A DNA stretch of 64,000 nt. It comes from Thermovenabulum gondwanense. GTDB lineage: Bacteria > Bacillota > Thermosediminibacteria > Thermosediminibacterales > Thermosediminibacteraceae. Positions 26,550 to 35,098 of this stretch are shown here, piece by piece (position 1 is the first letter of the stretch; each line of letters starts with the position of its first letter). The stretch covers positions 1-64,000 of the forward strand of contig NZ_LOHZ01000025.1 in the NCBI RefSeq assembly GCF_001601575.1. Reading direction: 5' to 3'. Below the pieces are notes generated by a model, which was not told the DNA's origin, did no database searches, and worked only from the letters and a program-made list of their open reading frames with translations. Made by a program: the position numbers and the translations under genes.

Positions 26550-27440
26550 ATGGTTATTTATATTGATGTTGTTTTTTTTATAAATTTGTTCATGAATTTC
26601 ATAATTCTGTGGGCTACCTCCTTTGTCCTTCAAAAGAAAATTAAGTTCCGGAAAATGCTTTTCGGGGCTTTTATAGGTAATTTAGCCTTAATTGAAATGC
26701 TGTTACCGGAAAAAATAAATTATTTAGGGAAAATAGTAAAATTTTTACTACCTTTTGCCGTGGTGACAGCAAGTTTTAATCCACAAAGCAAATTAGAGTT
26801 TATTAGATTATTCTTAGTTTTTATTTTTATGTCCTTTTTAACAGGAGCAATTACCTTAGCTTTTTATTATCTTTTTAATTTGGACTATGTGTTTAGCTAT
26901 CCTATTATAAATAATATTTCTATAAAATGGTGGTTATTACTATTATCTGCTATATTCATTGTCTTATTTTTAAAAGAGATATGGCCTAATTTTTTAAAAA
27001 AAGTGAATAAAGAAGATATGATCCTGGATATTCAATATGCTTTAAATAATAAGAGTGGAAAGGCAAAAGCATTACTGGATACTGGACATGAATTAAAAGA
27101 ACCGATAGATGGGCTTTTGGTAGTAATTATTGAATTAGAAAAAATTAAAGACATTTTAGAACGTAAAGACTTTGATATAATAAAAAAATTTTATATAAAT
27201 CCGGATTATAATTGTTTGGTAAATAATATTAGTGATGAAATAAAAAAGAGATTGAGGATAATTCCCTATAAATCCATCGGTAATATGAACGGTATTCTAA
27301 TTGGTATAAAGATAGATTTTTTGAAAATTAACTTTAAAGGGAAAACCTCAATTTTAGAAAATGTTATCCTGGGATTGTTTGAAGGGACACTTTCACCCGA
27401 TGGTAGTTACAGAGCATTAATTAATTACGATTTTATATGA
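26550..27440 (+). CDS. spoIIGA: Sporulation sigma-E factor-processing peptidase SpoIIGA
   Basis: Membrane-bound aspartic protease of 296 aa that cleaves pro-sigma-E in the mother cell after the forespore signal. The N-terminal half has about five hydrophobic helices beginning MVIYIDVVFFINLFMNF. The C-terminal half carries the catalytic LLDTGHELKEP (one Asp per monomer; active as a dimer in the family) and ends NVILGLFEGTLSPDGSYRALI. It directly precedes its substrate gene sigE, as in all spoIIG operons. The ribosome binding site (GGGTAGTG) is weak. Confidence 0.93.
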   Translation: MVIYIDVVFFINLFMNFIILWATSFVLQKKIKFRKMLFGAFIGNLALIEMLLPEKINYLGKIVKFLLPFAVVTASFNPQSKLEFIRLFLVFIFMSFLTGAITLAFYYLFNLDYVFSYPIINNISIKWWLLLLSAIFIVLFLKEIWPNFLKKVNKEDMILDIQYALNNKSGKAKALLDTGHELKEPIDGLLVVIIELEKIKDILERKDFDIIKKFYINPDYNCLVNNISDEIKKRLRIIPYKSIGNMNGILIGIKIDFLKINFKGKTSILENVILGLFEGTLSPDGSYRALINYDFI

Positions 27441-27473
27441 ATGAAAATATTAATCAATTCAGGGGGGAGATTT

Positions 27474-28211
27474 GTGTTTAAAATAATAATAGATTTTTTT
27501 AAAAAGCACATTTATAGTATCAGGATTTTTATCAAGAGAAAACTCTTAAGATTTTTTAAAAAACCGATTTATTATATCTCCGGAGCAGATACTTTGCCAC
27601 CACCTTTAACATTGGAGGAAGAAGCTCAACTGTTAAAAAAATTGGAAGAAGGAGATTTTTCGGTAAGAAATGTATTAATTGAGAGAAATTTAAGATTGGT
27701 AGTCTATATTGCGCGAAAATTTGAAAACACTTATTGTCCCATTGAGGACCTGATATCCATCGGAACCATTGGGCTTATTAAAGCGATAAACACCTACGAC
27801 CCAACAAAAAGGATTAAGCTTGCCACCTATGCCTCTAAATGTATTGAGAATGAAATTTTGATGTATTTGAGAAGGAATAATAAAAATACAGTGGAAGTTT
27901 CCATTGATGAACCTTTAAATACCGATTGGGATGGAAATGAATTGTTGCTTTCGGACATTCTTGGTACAGACGGTGAAATAATATATAAAAGCATTGAAGA
28001 GGATGTGGAAAAGGAATTGTTAGGAATTGCCCTGAAAAAGTTACCCAAAAGAGAGCGATCCATAATGGAGCTCAGGTACGGGTTAAACGGAGGAAAAGAA
28101 AAAACGCAGAAAGAAGTAGCAGAAATTCTGGGAATCTCTCAATCGTATATATCCAGATTGGAGAAAAGAATAATAAAGAGGTTAAAAAGGGAAATCGTAA
28201 GGATGATGTAA
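27474..28211 (+). CDS. sigE: RNA polymerase sporulation sigma factor E (pro-form)
   Basis: Sigma-70 family protein of 245 aa. The N-terminal ~30 residues ([23 protein letters not shown]) form the amphipathic, membrane-associating pro-sequence removed by SpoIIGA. Region 2 ([34 protein letters not shown]) and the region 4 helix-turn-helix ([28 protein letters not shown]) are intact. GTG 27474 follows AGGGGGGAGA and gives the usual length; an ATG at 27441 overlaps spoIIGA and lies before the ribosome binding site. It should control early mother-cell genes such as spoIVA downstream in this window. Confidence 0.95.
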   Translation: MFKIIIDFFKKHIYSIRIFIKRKLLRFFKKPIYYISGADTLPPPLTLEEEAQLLKKLEEGDFSVRNVLIERNLRLVVYIARKFENTYCPIEDLISIGTIGLIKAINTYDPTKRIKLATYASKCIENEILMYLRRNNKNTVEVSIDEPLNTDWDGNELLLSDILGTDGEIIYKSIEEDVEKELLGIALKKLPKRERSIMELRYGLNGGKEKTQKEVAEILGISQSYISRLEKRIIKRLKREIVRMM

Positions 28212-28224
28212 AAATTTTTAAAAT

Positions 28225-28253
28225 GCATAAAAACTTCCCCCACTGGCAAGAAT
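28225..28253 (+). promoter_or_regulatory. Sigma-F/sigma-G type promoter of sigG
   Basis: GCATA (28225-28229) matches the forespore -35 consensus GHATR and GGCAAGAAT (28245-28253) matches the -10 consensus GGHRARHTH in eight of nine positions; the spacer is exactly 15 bp. In Bacillus sigG is transcribed by sigma-F in the forespore. Transcription would begin near 28260. Confidence 0.75.
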
Positions 28254-28288
28254 TAAAATAAGAGAGTGGAAAGTTAGGGGGAAGTTTT
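28230..28288 (+). promoter_or_regulatory. Inverted repeat that can occlude the sigG ribosome binding site
   Basis: Perfect 12-bp arms AAAACTTCCCCC (28230-28241) and GGGGGAAGTTTT (28277-28288) flank a 35-base loop; the right arm contains the sigG Shine-Dalgarno sequence and touches its ATG. The sigma-F/G-type promoter lies so that its transcript starts between the arms, so only read-through mRNA from sigE would contain both arms and fold. Confidence 0.75.
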
Positions 28289-29062
28289 ATGAGTTTAAAT
28301 AAAGTGGAAATATGCGGGGTGAATACATCCAAGCTTCCGGTTTTATCTAACAGCAAAATGAAAGAACTCTTTTTAAAAGCTAAAAATGGGGATAAAGACG
28401 CAAGAGAAAAATTAATTTACGGGAATTTAAGGTTGGTGTTGAGTGTAATCCAAAGGTTTACTAATAGAGGAGAATATGTGGATGATTTATTTCAGGTGGG
28501 TTGTATTGGGCTTATGAAGGCAATAGATAATTTTGATTTAAGCCAAAATGTTAAATTTTCCACCTATGCAGTTCCCATGATTATCGGTGAAATCAGGAGA
28601 TATTTAAGGGATAACAACCCAATCCGGGTAAGCCGGTCTTTGCGGGATGTAGCGTACAAGGCTTTGCAAATCAGGGATAATCTTGTAAATAAAAATTCCA
28701 GAGAGCCCTCCATTAATGAAATAGCAGAAGAAATGGAAGTTCCCCGGGAAGAAATAGTTTTAGCTCTGGATGCAATACAGGAACCCGTTTCTCTTTTTGA
28801 ACCAATTTATCACGATGGAGGGGATCCCATATTTGTAATGGATCAAATCAGCGATGATAAAAATAACGATGAAAATTGGTTGAAAAGTATTGCTATAAAA
28901 GAGGCTATGCAGAAGTTAAATGAGCGGGAGAAAATGATTTTAATGATGAGGTTTTTTGAAGGTAAAACTCAAATGGAAGTGGCTCAGGAAATAGGAATCT
29001 CCCAGGCTCAAGTATCAAGGCTTGAAAAATCCGCTCTAAAACATATGAGAAAGTACATTTAA
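28289..29062 (+). CDS. sigG: RNA polymerase sporulation sigma factor G
   Basis: Forespore-specific late sigma factor of 257 aa. The N-terminus KVEICGVNTSKLPVLSN is the hallmark of sigma-G and carries the anti-sigma (SpoIIAB/CsfB) contact region. Regions 2 (NLRLVLSVIQRFTNRGEYVDDLFQVG), 3 and 4 (KTQMEVAQEIGISQAQVSRLEKSALKHM) are complete. It follows sigE with a 77-bp gap holding its own forespore promoter and a ribosome-binding-site hairpin. Expected role: late forespore genes such as coat-inner and spore-protection proteins. Confidence 0.96.
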   Translation: MSLNKVEICGVNTSKLPVLSNSKMKELFLKAKNGDKDAREKLIYGNLRLVLSVIQRFTNRGEYVDDLFQVGCIGLMKAIDNFDLSQNVKFSTYAVPMIIGEIRRYLRDNNPIRVSRSLRDVAYKALQIRDNLVNKNSREPSINEIAEEMEVPREEIVLALDAIQEPVSLFEPIYHDGGDPIFVMDQISDDKNNDENWLKSIAIKEAMQKLNEREKMILMMRFFEGKTQMEVAQEIGISQAQVSRLEKSALKHMRKYI

Positions 29063-29076
29063 AAGAGGTGAGAAAG

Positions 29077-29229
29077 TTGCTGAAAAGATTAATAGCATTG
29101 GTACTGATAATGCTTATTTTCGTATTGTATTATTTAATACCAAAATCCATTGTGGCCTATAACACAAATAATTTGAATTTTGATAATACCTCAAAGACAA
29201 AGGTAGTAATGCAAATAAAAGAAGAATGA
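29077..29229 (+). CDS. Small single-pass membrane protein, 50 aa
   Basis: A short gene starting at TTG 29077, 5 bases after an AAGAGGTGA site that lies directly behind sigG. The product begins MLKRLIALVLIMLIFVLYYLIP, a basic tip followed by one membrane helix, and then a polar tail (YNTNNLNFDNTSKTK). The gene ends 30 bases before a terminator, so it is the last gene of the sigG transcript. I do not recognise a family. Position suggests a forespore membrane role, but that is inference only. Confidence 0.6.
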   Translation: MLKRLIALVLIMLIFVLYYLIPKSIVAYNTNNLNFDNTSKTKVVMQIKEE

Positions 29230-29260
29230 AAAGCCTCCTTTAAAAGGCTTTTTATTTTTT
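29229..29260 (+). terminator. Rho-independent terminator of the sigG unit
   Basis: Stem AAAGCCT / AGGCTTT with loop CCTTTAAA is followed by TTATTTTTT. Confidence 0.85.
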
Positions 29261-29325
29261 CTCATTTTATAAAAAATGGTTTAATAAAATATTTATTAGA
29301 ACTTAGAAAAAATGGAGGGAATTAT

Positions 29326-29580
29326 ATGTTAAAAGCTACCGATTTGAGGCAAAAGGAGGTAATAAATATTTTTGATGGTAAAAAAATGGGGTTTATTATG
29401 GATATAGATATTGATACGGACTACGGGAAGATAAAATCTATTGTATTGCCCGGGGTTTCCAGAGGGTTCAATTTATTTTTGAGGAGTGAAGAAATTGAAA
29501 TACCCTGGGAAAAGGTAAAAAAAATAGGAGAGGATGTAATACTTGTAGAATATCAGGATACATTAAAAAAAGGATTATAA
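29326..29580 (+). CDS. YlmC/YmxH family sporulation protein (PRC-barrel)
   Basis: An 84-aa protein with a single PRC-barrel-like domain: LRQKEVINIFDGKKMGFIMDIDID, GKIKSIVLPG and EIEIPWEKVKKIGEDVILVEY match the YlmC/YmxH family. Members are conserved in spore formers, often next to sigG, but their activity is unknown. The ATG is preceded by ATGGAGGGA. It is monocistronic: the sigG terminator precedes it and its own terminator follows at 29578. Confidence 0.88.
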   Translation: MLKATDLRQKEVINIFDGKKMGFIMDIDIDTDYGKIKSIVLPGVSRGFNLFLRSEEIEIPWEKVKKIGEDVILVEYQDTLKKGL

Positions 29581-29606
29581 GGCTTTAAAAGCCTTTTTAT
29601 TTTTTG
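29578..29606 (+). terminator. Rho-independent terminator after the YlmC-like gene
   Basis: Stem AAGGCTTT / AAAGCCTT starts inside the stop codon region (29579) and is followed by TTTATTTTTT. Confidence 0.85.
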
Positions 29607-29652
29607 TATTAATGATTATAATTGAAATGAAAGCAATAAGGGGGAATAAGTA

Positions 29653-31308
29653 TTGCGCTGGGAAATAAAAAAGAAATTACAGCAACTTAGAGATTCGGAG
29701 CTTCCTTTAATTCAGATTAAAGAGTATGGTTCTGCTTTGGTGAATTTTGCCCTGGTTTTTCCGAATACCTATAATATCGGCATGACGAATCTGGGATTTC
29801 ATTCTATATACCGGGAAGTAAATAAAAGAAAAGATTCTCTATGCCATAGGGCTTTTTTCTTCGGTAAGGGATTCAAACCTTATACCATTGAAGCGCAAAA
29901 GGAAATTTCTTCATATGATATTATAGGTTTTTCTATATCTTATGAGATGGATTATATAAATATCCTTGAGGTATTAAAGGAATCAAATATCCCTTTACTT
30001 GCCCGGGATAGGGATTTTCCATTAGTTATGGCAGGAGGGCCTGCCGTTACATTTAATCCGGAACCTTTATCACTTTTTTTTGATTTTTTTGTTATTGGTG
30101 AAGGGGAAGAGGTAATTCATGAAATAATGGAAGTATTGGAGAATAATAAAGGAGCAAAAAAAAATGACATATTAGAAATGCTTTCTCAAATAGAAGGGGT
30201 ATACGTTCCGTTACTTTATCAAAAGGATAGAGGCAGGGTAAAGAAGCGCTATTTGAGGAATCTTAATGATTTTTTTACGGAAACCGCGGTATTTACAGAG
30301 AATAACGAGTTTAAGGATATGTTTTTGATTGAGATTTCCCGCGGTTGCGGTAGGAACTGTAGGTTCTGTATGGCCGGATACTGCTACAGAGTTCCGAGGA
30401 TAAGGGATTTAGAAATTGTCCTGAAAAGGGCGGAGTTTGCCAAAAAATTTACCGACAAAGTGGGTCTTGTAGGAGCGGCGGTATCGGATTACCCGGATAT
30501 TGAAAGACTTTCCCGGGAATTGATGAAAAGGAATATTAAGTTTTCTGTTTCCTCTCTAAGGGCTGATTCCCTGGTTTCTCCTCTCCTCGAGGGACTTTCT
30601 TTCAGCAATCATAAAACTCTCACCGTTGCGCCTGAGGCTGGATCGGAAAGGCTTAGGAAGATTATAAATAAAGGAATAGGAGAGGAGGACATTTATAAAG
30701 CGGCAGAGGGAGCATTTAAATTCGGAATTAAAAATCTGAAACTTTATTATATGGTAGGTATCCCTACCGAGAAAGATTCTGATATAGATGAGATGATAGT
30801 TTTTTTAAAAAATCTGAAATACTTTATGATAAATATCGGGAACAAAACCGGGGAACTTACAGTCAGCATTAATCCTTTTATACCCAAACCTTTTACTCCC
30901 TTCCAATGGTTTGGTATGGAAAAAGAAAATATATTGGAAGAAAGGATAAAAAGGATAAAAAGCACTTTAAAACCCTCGGGGATAAAGGTAATAAATGAAA
31001 GCCCGAGATTATCCGTAATACAAGCATCCTTAGCAAGAGGAGACAGGGAGAGCGGGAATTTGATTTTAAAAGCCCACCAAAGAGGAGGCAAAACTTCGGA
31101 CTTTAAAAACATTGATATTAACGGAAAAGATATATATTTTTATGCCTATAGAAATTTAGATTTATACGAGGAACTACCGTGGGATATAATTAACATGGGA
31201 TTCGATGAGGAGTTACTAAAAAGAGAATATAAAAAGGCTTTGAAAGGAGAAAGTACGAGCCCCTGCACAAAAGAAAAATGTAAATTATGTATGATCTGTG
31301 AAAAATGA
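29653..31308 (+). CDS. B12-binding-like radical SAM protein (TIGR03960-type)
   Basis: A 551-aa radical SAM protein with an N-terminal cobalamin-binding-like domain (residues ~25-190, with FALVFPNTYNIGMTNLGFH, SISYEMDYINILEVL and MAGGPAVTFNPEPL). The radical SAM core has the CxxxCxxC motif in EISRGCGRNCRFCMAGY. A cysteine-rich tail (CTKEKCKLCMICEK) ends the protein. The sequence fits the YgiQ-neighbouring family defined as TIGR03960, whose reaction is unknown. In many Clostridia it is followed by a DUF2344 gene near ribosomal protein L21; here it is followed by pgeF instead. TTG start behind GGGGGAATAAG. Confidence 0.85.
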   Translation: MRWEIKKKLQQLRDSELPLIQIKEYGSALVNFALVFPNTYNIGMTNLGFHSIYREVNKRKDSLCHRAFFFGKGFKPYTIEAQKEISSYDIIGFSISYEMDYINILEVLKESNIPLLARDRDFPLVMAGGPAVTFNPEPLSLFFDFFVIGEGEEVIHEIMEVLENNKGAKKNDILEMLSQIEGVYVPLLYQKDRGRVKKRYLRNLNDFFTETAVFTENNEFKDMFLIEISRGCGRNCRFCMAGYCYRVPRIRDLEIVLKRAEFAKKFTDKVGLVGAAVSDYPDIERLSRELMKRNIKFSVSSLRADSLVSPLLEGLSFSNHKTLTVAPEAGSERLRKIINKGIGEEDIYKAAEGAFKFGIKNLKLYYMVGIPTEKDSDIDEMIVFLKNLKYFMINIGNKTGELTVSINPFIPKPFTPFQWFGMEKENILEERIKRIKSTLKPSGIKVINESPRLSVIQASLARGDRESGNLILKAHQRGGKTSDFKNIDINGKDIYFYAYRNLDLYEELPWDIINMGFDEELLKREYKKALKGESTSPCTKEKCKLCMICEK

Positions 31309-31328
31309 TTTTACGGGTGGTGCAAAAA

Positions 31329-32111
31329 ATGACTTTTGAATTAAGAGAAAGGAATGGGATAAAGTTTTTTATTATTCCAGCCTTTGAATCTACGGGGATT
31401 GTAAGACACGGTTTTTCAGCAAAACCTTTAGATTTTGCTATTAAAAAGCAGGATAAAAGAAATGAAGCCATCTTGAATTTTAGAGAGTTCTGTAAAATAT
31501 TAGGGGTTAACCATGAAAACCTTGTGTTATCTGATCAAATTCACGATGATAAAGTATATTATGCAAAAGAAGAAGATAGGGGAAAAGGAATTTTTAAGGA
31601 CTCGGATATTAAGGGACAGGATGCCCTTATTACGGATAGAAAAAATGTCGCTCTTGTTACATTTTATGCGGATTGCGTTCCGCTATTTTTCCTGGATAAA
31701 GAAAAACCTGCAATTGGTCTTGCCCATTCTGGATGGCGGGGGACTGCAAAAAGGGTAGGGGAAAAAACAATTTTGAAAATGGTAGAATATTTTAGAACAA
31801 ACCCGGAAAATCTTTTAGCCGGGATAGGGCCGTGTATTGGAAGATGCTGTTTTGAGGTAGATGAGCCAGTGATAGATGTCTTTAGAAAGGAAAATTTCAA
31901 TTGCGAGGATTTTACCTTATATAAAGGCAAAGGAAAATGGATGATGGACCTTACTCTGGCAAATAAAATCATCCTTATGGAAGCAGGGGTAAAAGAAAAA
32001 AACATTATAGAAAGTGGTTATTGTACTTTTTGTAATCAGGATTTATTATTCTCCTATAGAAGAGAAAAAGAAAAGGCGGGCAGCCTTGTTGCCATTATAG
32101 AATTGGTTTGA
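31329..32111 (+). CDS. pgeF: Peptidoglycan editing factor PgeF (YlmD, laccase-domain)
   Basis: A 260-aa DUF152/multicopper-oxidase-like protein. Family signatures are DQIHDDKVYYA, the DALIT segment, FYADCVPLFFLD, GLAHSGWRGT and GIGPCIGRCCFEV, supplying the conserved His and Cys metal ligands; the ending NQDLLFSYRREKEKAG is also typical. Homologues hydrolyse mis-incorporated L-Ser from UDP-MurNAc in E. coli, and some have purine nucleoside phosphorylase activity. ATG 31329 follows GGGTGGTG; an ATG at 31305 overlaps the preceding stop and lacks a site. Confidence 0.9.
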   Translation: MTFELRERNGIKFFIIPAFESTGIVRHGFSAKPLDFAIKKQDKRNEAILNFREFCKILGVNHENLVLSDQIHDDKVYYAKEEDRGKGIFKDSDIKGQDALITDRKNVALVTFYADCVPLFFLDKEKPAIGLAHSGWRGTAKRVGEKTILKMVEYFRTNPENLLAGIGPCIGRCCFEVDEPVIDVFRKENFNCEDFTLYKGKGKWMMDLTLANKIILMEAGVKEKNIIESGYCTFCNQDLLFSYRREKEKAGSLVAIIELV

Positions 32112-32125
32112 CAAGGGGGAAAATT

Positions 32126-32821
32126 ATGGCCAATGAAAAAATATTGATAGTAGACGATGAGCCCAATATATTGGAACTTTTAAAATTTAATTTAGAAAAC
32201 AATGGATTTAAAGTAATTAAAGCTTTAAACGGTGAACAAGCATTAGAATTGATAAAATTAGAAAAACCGGATTTAATTCTTTTGGATGTTATGCTTCCGG
32301 GAATAGATGGATATGAATTATGTAAAATTCTAAGAAGAAAAACCGATACTTCAGAAATACCTATAATATTAATTACAGCAAAAAACGAAGAAATAGACAG
32401 AATTTTGGGCTTAGAAATTGGAGCTGATGATTATATTACAAAACCTTTCAGCGTGAGGGAATTGGTTGCAAGGGTGAAGGCCGTACTTCGCAGGGTGGAA
32501 AAAAAGGATAAGGGAGAAAATACGATAAGGATTTCGGATATTTGTATAGAAGTTGATAAATTTGAAGTTACCGTAGATGGAAGGAAAATTGATCTAACAC
32601 CAAAAGAATTTGAACTGTTAAAACTTTTTGCCCAAAACCCGGGCAGGGTTTTTTCAAGGGATTATTTACTGGAAAGAATCTGGGGGTATGATTACTTAGG
32701 GGATACGAGAACCGTAGATGTGCATATAAGGCATTTAAGGCAAAAATTAGGAGATGAACAGGATGAACCTAAATATATAGAAACGATTAGAGGAATAGGA
32801 TATAAGTTCAAGGAAAAGTGA
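32126..32821 (+). CDS. phoP: OmpR-family response regulator, PhoP/PhoB-like
   Basis: A 231-aa two-component regulator: receiver domain with acidic pair DDEPN, phospho-acceptor Asp in LILLDVMLPG, switch Thr in LITAKN, and Lys in ITKPFS; then a winged-helix domain with LTPKEFELLKLFAQNPGRVFSRDYLLERIWGY and TVDVHIRHLRQKL. ATG 32126 is used (AAGGGGGAAA upstream), not the TTG/ATG-like upstream codons overlapping pgeF. Being followed by a histidine kinase, pstB and phoU makes phosphate starvation the likely signal. Confidence 0.9.
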   Translation: MANEKILIVDDEPNILELLKFNLENNGFKVIKALNGEQALELIKLEKPDLILLDVMLPGIDGYELCKILRRKTDTSEIPIILITAKNEEIDRILGLEIGADDYITKPFSVRELVARVKAVLRRVEKKDKGENTIRISDICIEVDKFEVTVDGRKIDLTPKEFELLKLFAQNPGRVFSRDYLLERIWGYDYLGDTRTVDVHIRHLRQKLGDEQDEPKYIETIRGIGYKFKEK

Positions 32822-32842
32822 ATTTTGGGGAAGGTGCCTTAA

Positions 32843-34231
32843 ATGCTTGATAAAAAAATAAAATTCTTTTTCATTTTTGAAGGTATTGTTACACTTTTTT
32901 TAGCCCTTGATATTATATTATTATCTTTACAAGGCATACTGAAAGTTTTTGCAAAATTTAATTTTTTGCCATGGATTGTTATTGGGAAATTAATCCTGGT
33001 AATTGTAAATATTTACGTTTTATTTAATGCTTATTTTCGGGCAAAAGAAAAGCTTATTTTTCCCGTACGAAAGATCACGAAAATATTACAAAACTTTGCT
33101 CTGGGGAACTTTGAAAGAACAATTCATTATTCGTGGTCAAACGAAATGGGTGATTTGAGCAATGCTGTCAACAGGCTAGGAAAGAGATTCCGGCAGTTGA
33201 CTGAGGAATATTCGTTTTTAAAGGAAAACTTTTATCAACTTTTAGATTGTATTGAAGAAGGTGTCCTTTTTCTTTACGGCAATACAAAAATATTTTTTTT
33301 AAATAAAAGAGCTACCGAATTGTTAGGAATCCCTTTAGAAAAAATTACCGGAAAGAGCTTATTGAGTGTTATAAGGAATTACGAAATAATAAAGGAAACG
33401 GAAGAAGCTTTAAGGGATGGGAAAATTAGGGAGCTGAATTTGAGTTATTTAATAAAGGAAGGTACCTATAAGGTATTAATTATTCCGGTTAAAGAGAATT
33501 TAAAAATAATAAACTGCGTAATATTAATTAAAGATTTAACTTATGTAAAAAATATGGAGAAAGTAAAAACCGAGCTTATAGCGAATATTTCCCATGAACT
33601 TAAAACTCCCATAACCTCAATCAAAGGGTTTATTGAAACATTGCTGGATGGAGCATTCAAAGACGAAGAAATAACATTGAGATTTTTGAATATTATCGAT
33701 TTTGAGATAGGTAGGCTTTACAGGCTTATTGTAGATTTAATAAATCTTTCTGAAATTGAATCGGGGCATTTAAAGATTAAAAATGAAAAATTAAAATTGG
33801 AGGAAGTTTTTGAAGAAATAAATTTGATTTTTAAGAAACGTTTTGAAGAGAAAAATTTGGAATTTAGTTATAAAAGTTCGATAAGTGAAATGATTAGTGA
33901 CAGAGACAAATTAATGCAGATATTGATTAACCTGGTAGACAATGCTATAAAATACACTCCCGAAGGGGGTAAAATATGGATAGAATCGGGAGGGCAAAAT
34001 GGAGAAGTAATAATAAAAGTTTGTGATACCGGAATTGGAATACCCGAGGAGCATATAGGGAGGATTTTTGAAAGGTTTTATAGGGTTGACAAGGCCCGTA
34101 GCCGTGAAAGCGGAGGAAGTGGATTAGGCCTTGCTATTGTAAAAAATTTAGCAGGAGCCCTGGGAGCAGAGATAAAGGTGGAGAGCAGGTTGAATCAAGG
34201 AACTAAATTTATTATTACCTTTAAAAGTTAA
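32843..34231 (+). CDS. phoR: Sensor histidine kinase, PhoR-like
   Basis: A 462-aa kinase paired with the regulator 21 bp upstream. Two N-terminal membrane helices (about residues 8-30 and 40-62) enclose a very short external loop, then a HAMP-like segment, a PAS domain (LLDCIEEGVLFLYGNTKIFFLNKRATELLG), the H-box NISHELKTPITSIKGF, N-box LVDNAIKYTPEGG, DTGIGIPEE, and the G2 box GSGLGLAIVKN. The near absence of an extracellular sensor domain fits PhoR proteins that sense phosphate through the Pst-PhoU system. Confidence 0.88.
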   Translation: MLDKKIKFFFIFEGIVTLFLALDIILLSLQGILKVFAKFNFLPWIVIGKLILVIVNIYVLFNAYFRAKEKLIFPVRKITKILQNFALGNFERTIHYSWSNEMGDLSNAVNRLGKRFRQLTEEYSFLKENFYQLLDCIEEGVLFLYGNTKIFFLNKRATELLGIPLEKITGKSLLSVIRNYEIIKETEEALRDGKIRELNLSYLIKEGTYKVLIIPVKENLKIINCVILIKDLTYVKNMEKVKTELIANISHELKTPITSIKGFIETLLDGAFKDEEITLRFLNIIDFEIGRLYRLIVDLINLSEIESGHLKIKNEKLKLEEVFEEINLIFKKRFEEKNLEFSYKSSISEMISDRDKLMQILINLVDNAIKYTPEGGKIWIESGGQNGEVIIKVCDTGIGIPEEHIGRIFERFYRVDKARSRESGGSGLGLAIVKNLAGALGAEIKVESRLNQGTKFIITFKS

Positions 34232-34321
34232 TCACAAAAAATTAACAAATTGTAAAATTGTATTTAACATGCTTTTAATAAAATAAAAATAATTAATTTA
34301 CTGCTCGAGGGGGAGATTAAA

Positions 34322-35077
34322 ATAGAAGATAAAATAATAACAGAAAATCTAAATTTTTATTACGGAAATTATCAAGCTTTAAGAGATATAAACTTGACGA
34401 TAAAAGATAAAAAGGTAACCGCTTTGATAGGACCATCAGGATGCGGTAAATCCACATTTTTAAGGACTTTAAACAGGATGAACGACTTAATTGAAGGATC
34501 GAGGGTGTCGGGTAAGATCATATTGGATGGGAGAAATATTTATGAGCCCGGCGTGGATGTGGTGGAATTGAGGAAAAAGGTGGGAATGGTATTTCAAAAG
34601 CCAAATCCTTTTCCCATGTCTATTTACGATAATGTGGCTTACGGTCCTCGAATTCATGGAATAAAAGATAAGACAAAACTTGATGAAATTGTGGAAAAAA
34701 GTCTAAAAGCAGCGGCTTTATGGGATGAGGTTAAGGATAGGCTAAAAAGTTCTGCTCTGGGTCTATCGGGGGGACAACAGCAGAGACTTTGCATTGCAAG
34801 GGTTTTAGCTGTGGAACCTGATGTAATTTTAATGGATGAACCCTGTTCCGCCCTGGATCCTATTTCTACAATGAAAATAGAAGAACTGATTATAGATTTA
34901 AAAGAAAAATACACTATTGTTATCGTTACCCATAACATGCAGCAGGCAGGAAGGGTATCGGATTTTACGGCATTTTTCTTAAACGGAGAATTAGTAGAGT
35001 ACGGAATAACGGAAGAAGTCTTTTATAACCCTAAGAATAAAAAAACTGAAGATTATATAACGGGGCGTTTTGGATAA
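34322..35077 (+). CDS. pstB: Phosphate ABC transporter ATPase PstB, apparent ATA start
   Basis: ATP-binding subunit of the high-affinity phosphate importer, 251 aa from an ATA codon at 34322. Walker [11 protein letters not shown]-loop [11 protein letters not shown], signature [16 protein letters not shown], Walker [14 protein letters not shown] and the switch His in VTHNMQQ are intact. The first residues read (M)[15 protein letters not shown], the usual PstB start, so ATA occupies the initiator position, 6 bases behind GAGGGGGAG. No ATG, GTG or TTG lies in frame until TTG 34394, which would remove the first 24 residues. pstS, pstC and pstA are not adjacent; phoU follows. Confidence 0.88.
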   Translation: MEDKIITENLNFYYGNYQALRDINLTIKDKKVTALIGPSGCGKSTFLRTLNRMNDLIEGSRVSGKIILDGRNIYEPGVDVVELRKKVGMVFQKPNPFPMSIYDNVAYGPRIHGIKDKTKLDEIVEKSLKAAALWDEVKDRLKSSALGLSGGQQQRLCIARVLAVEPDVILMDEPCSALDPISTMKIEELIIDLKEKYTIVIVTHNMQQAGRVSDFTAFFLNGELVEYGITEEVFYNPKNKKTEDYITGRFG

Positions 35078-35098
35078 TAAAGATAGGAGGGAAAGCCT

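Noticed and set aside
34394-35077. pstB starting at TTG 34394
   Set aside because: This would remove the conserved first 24 residues of PstB and has no Shine-Dalgarno sequence.
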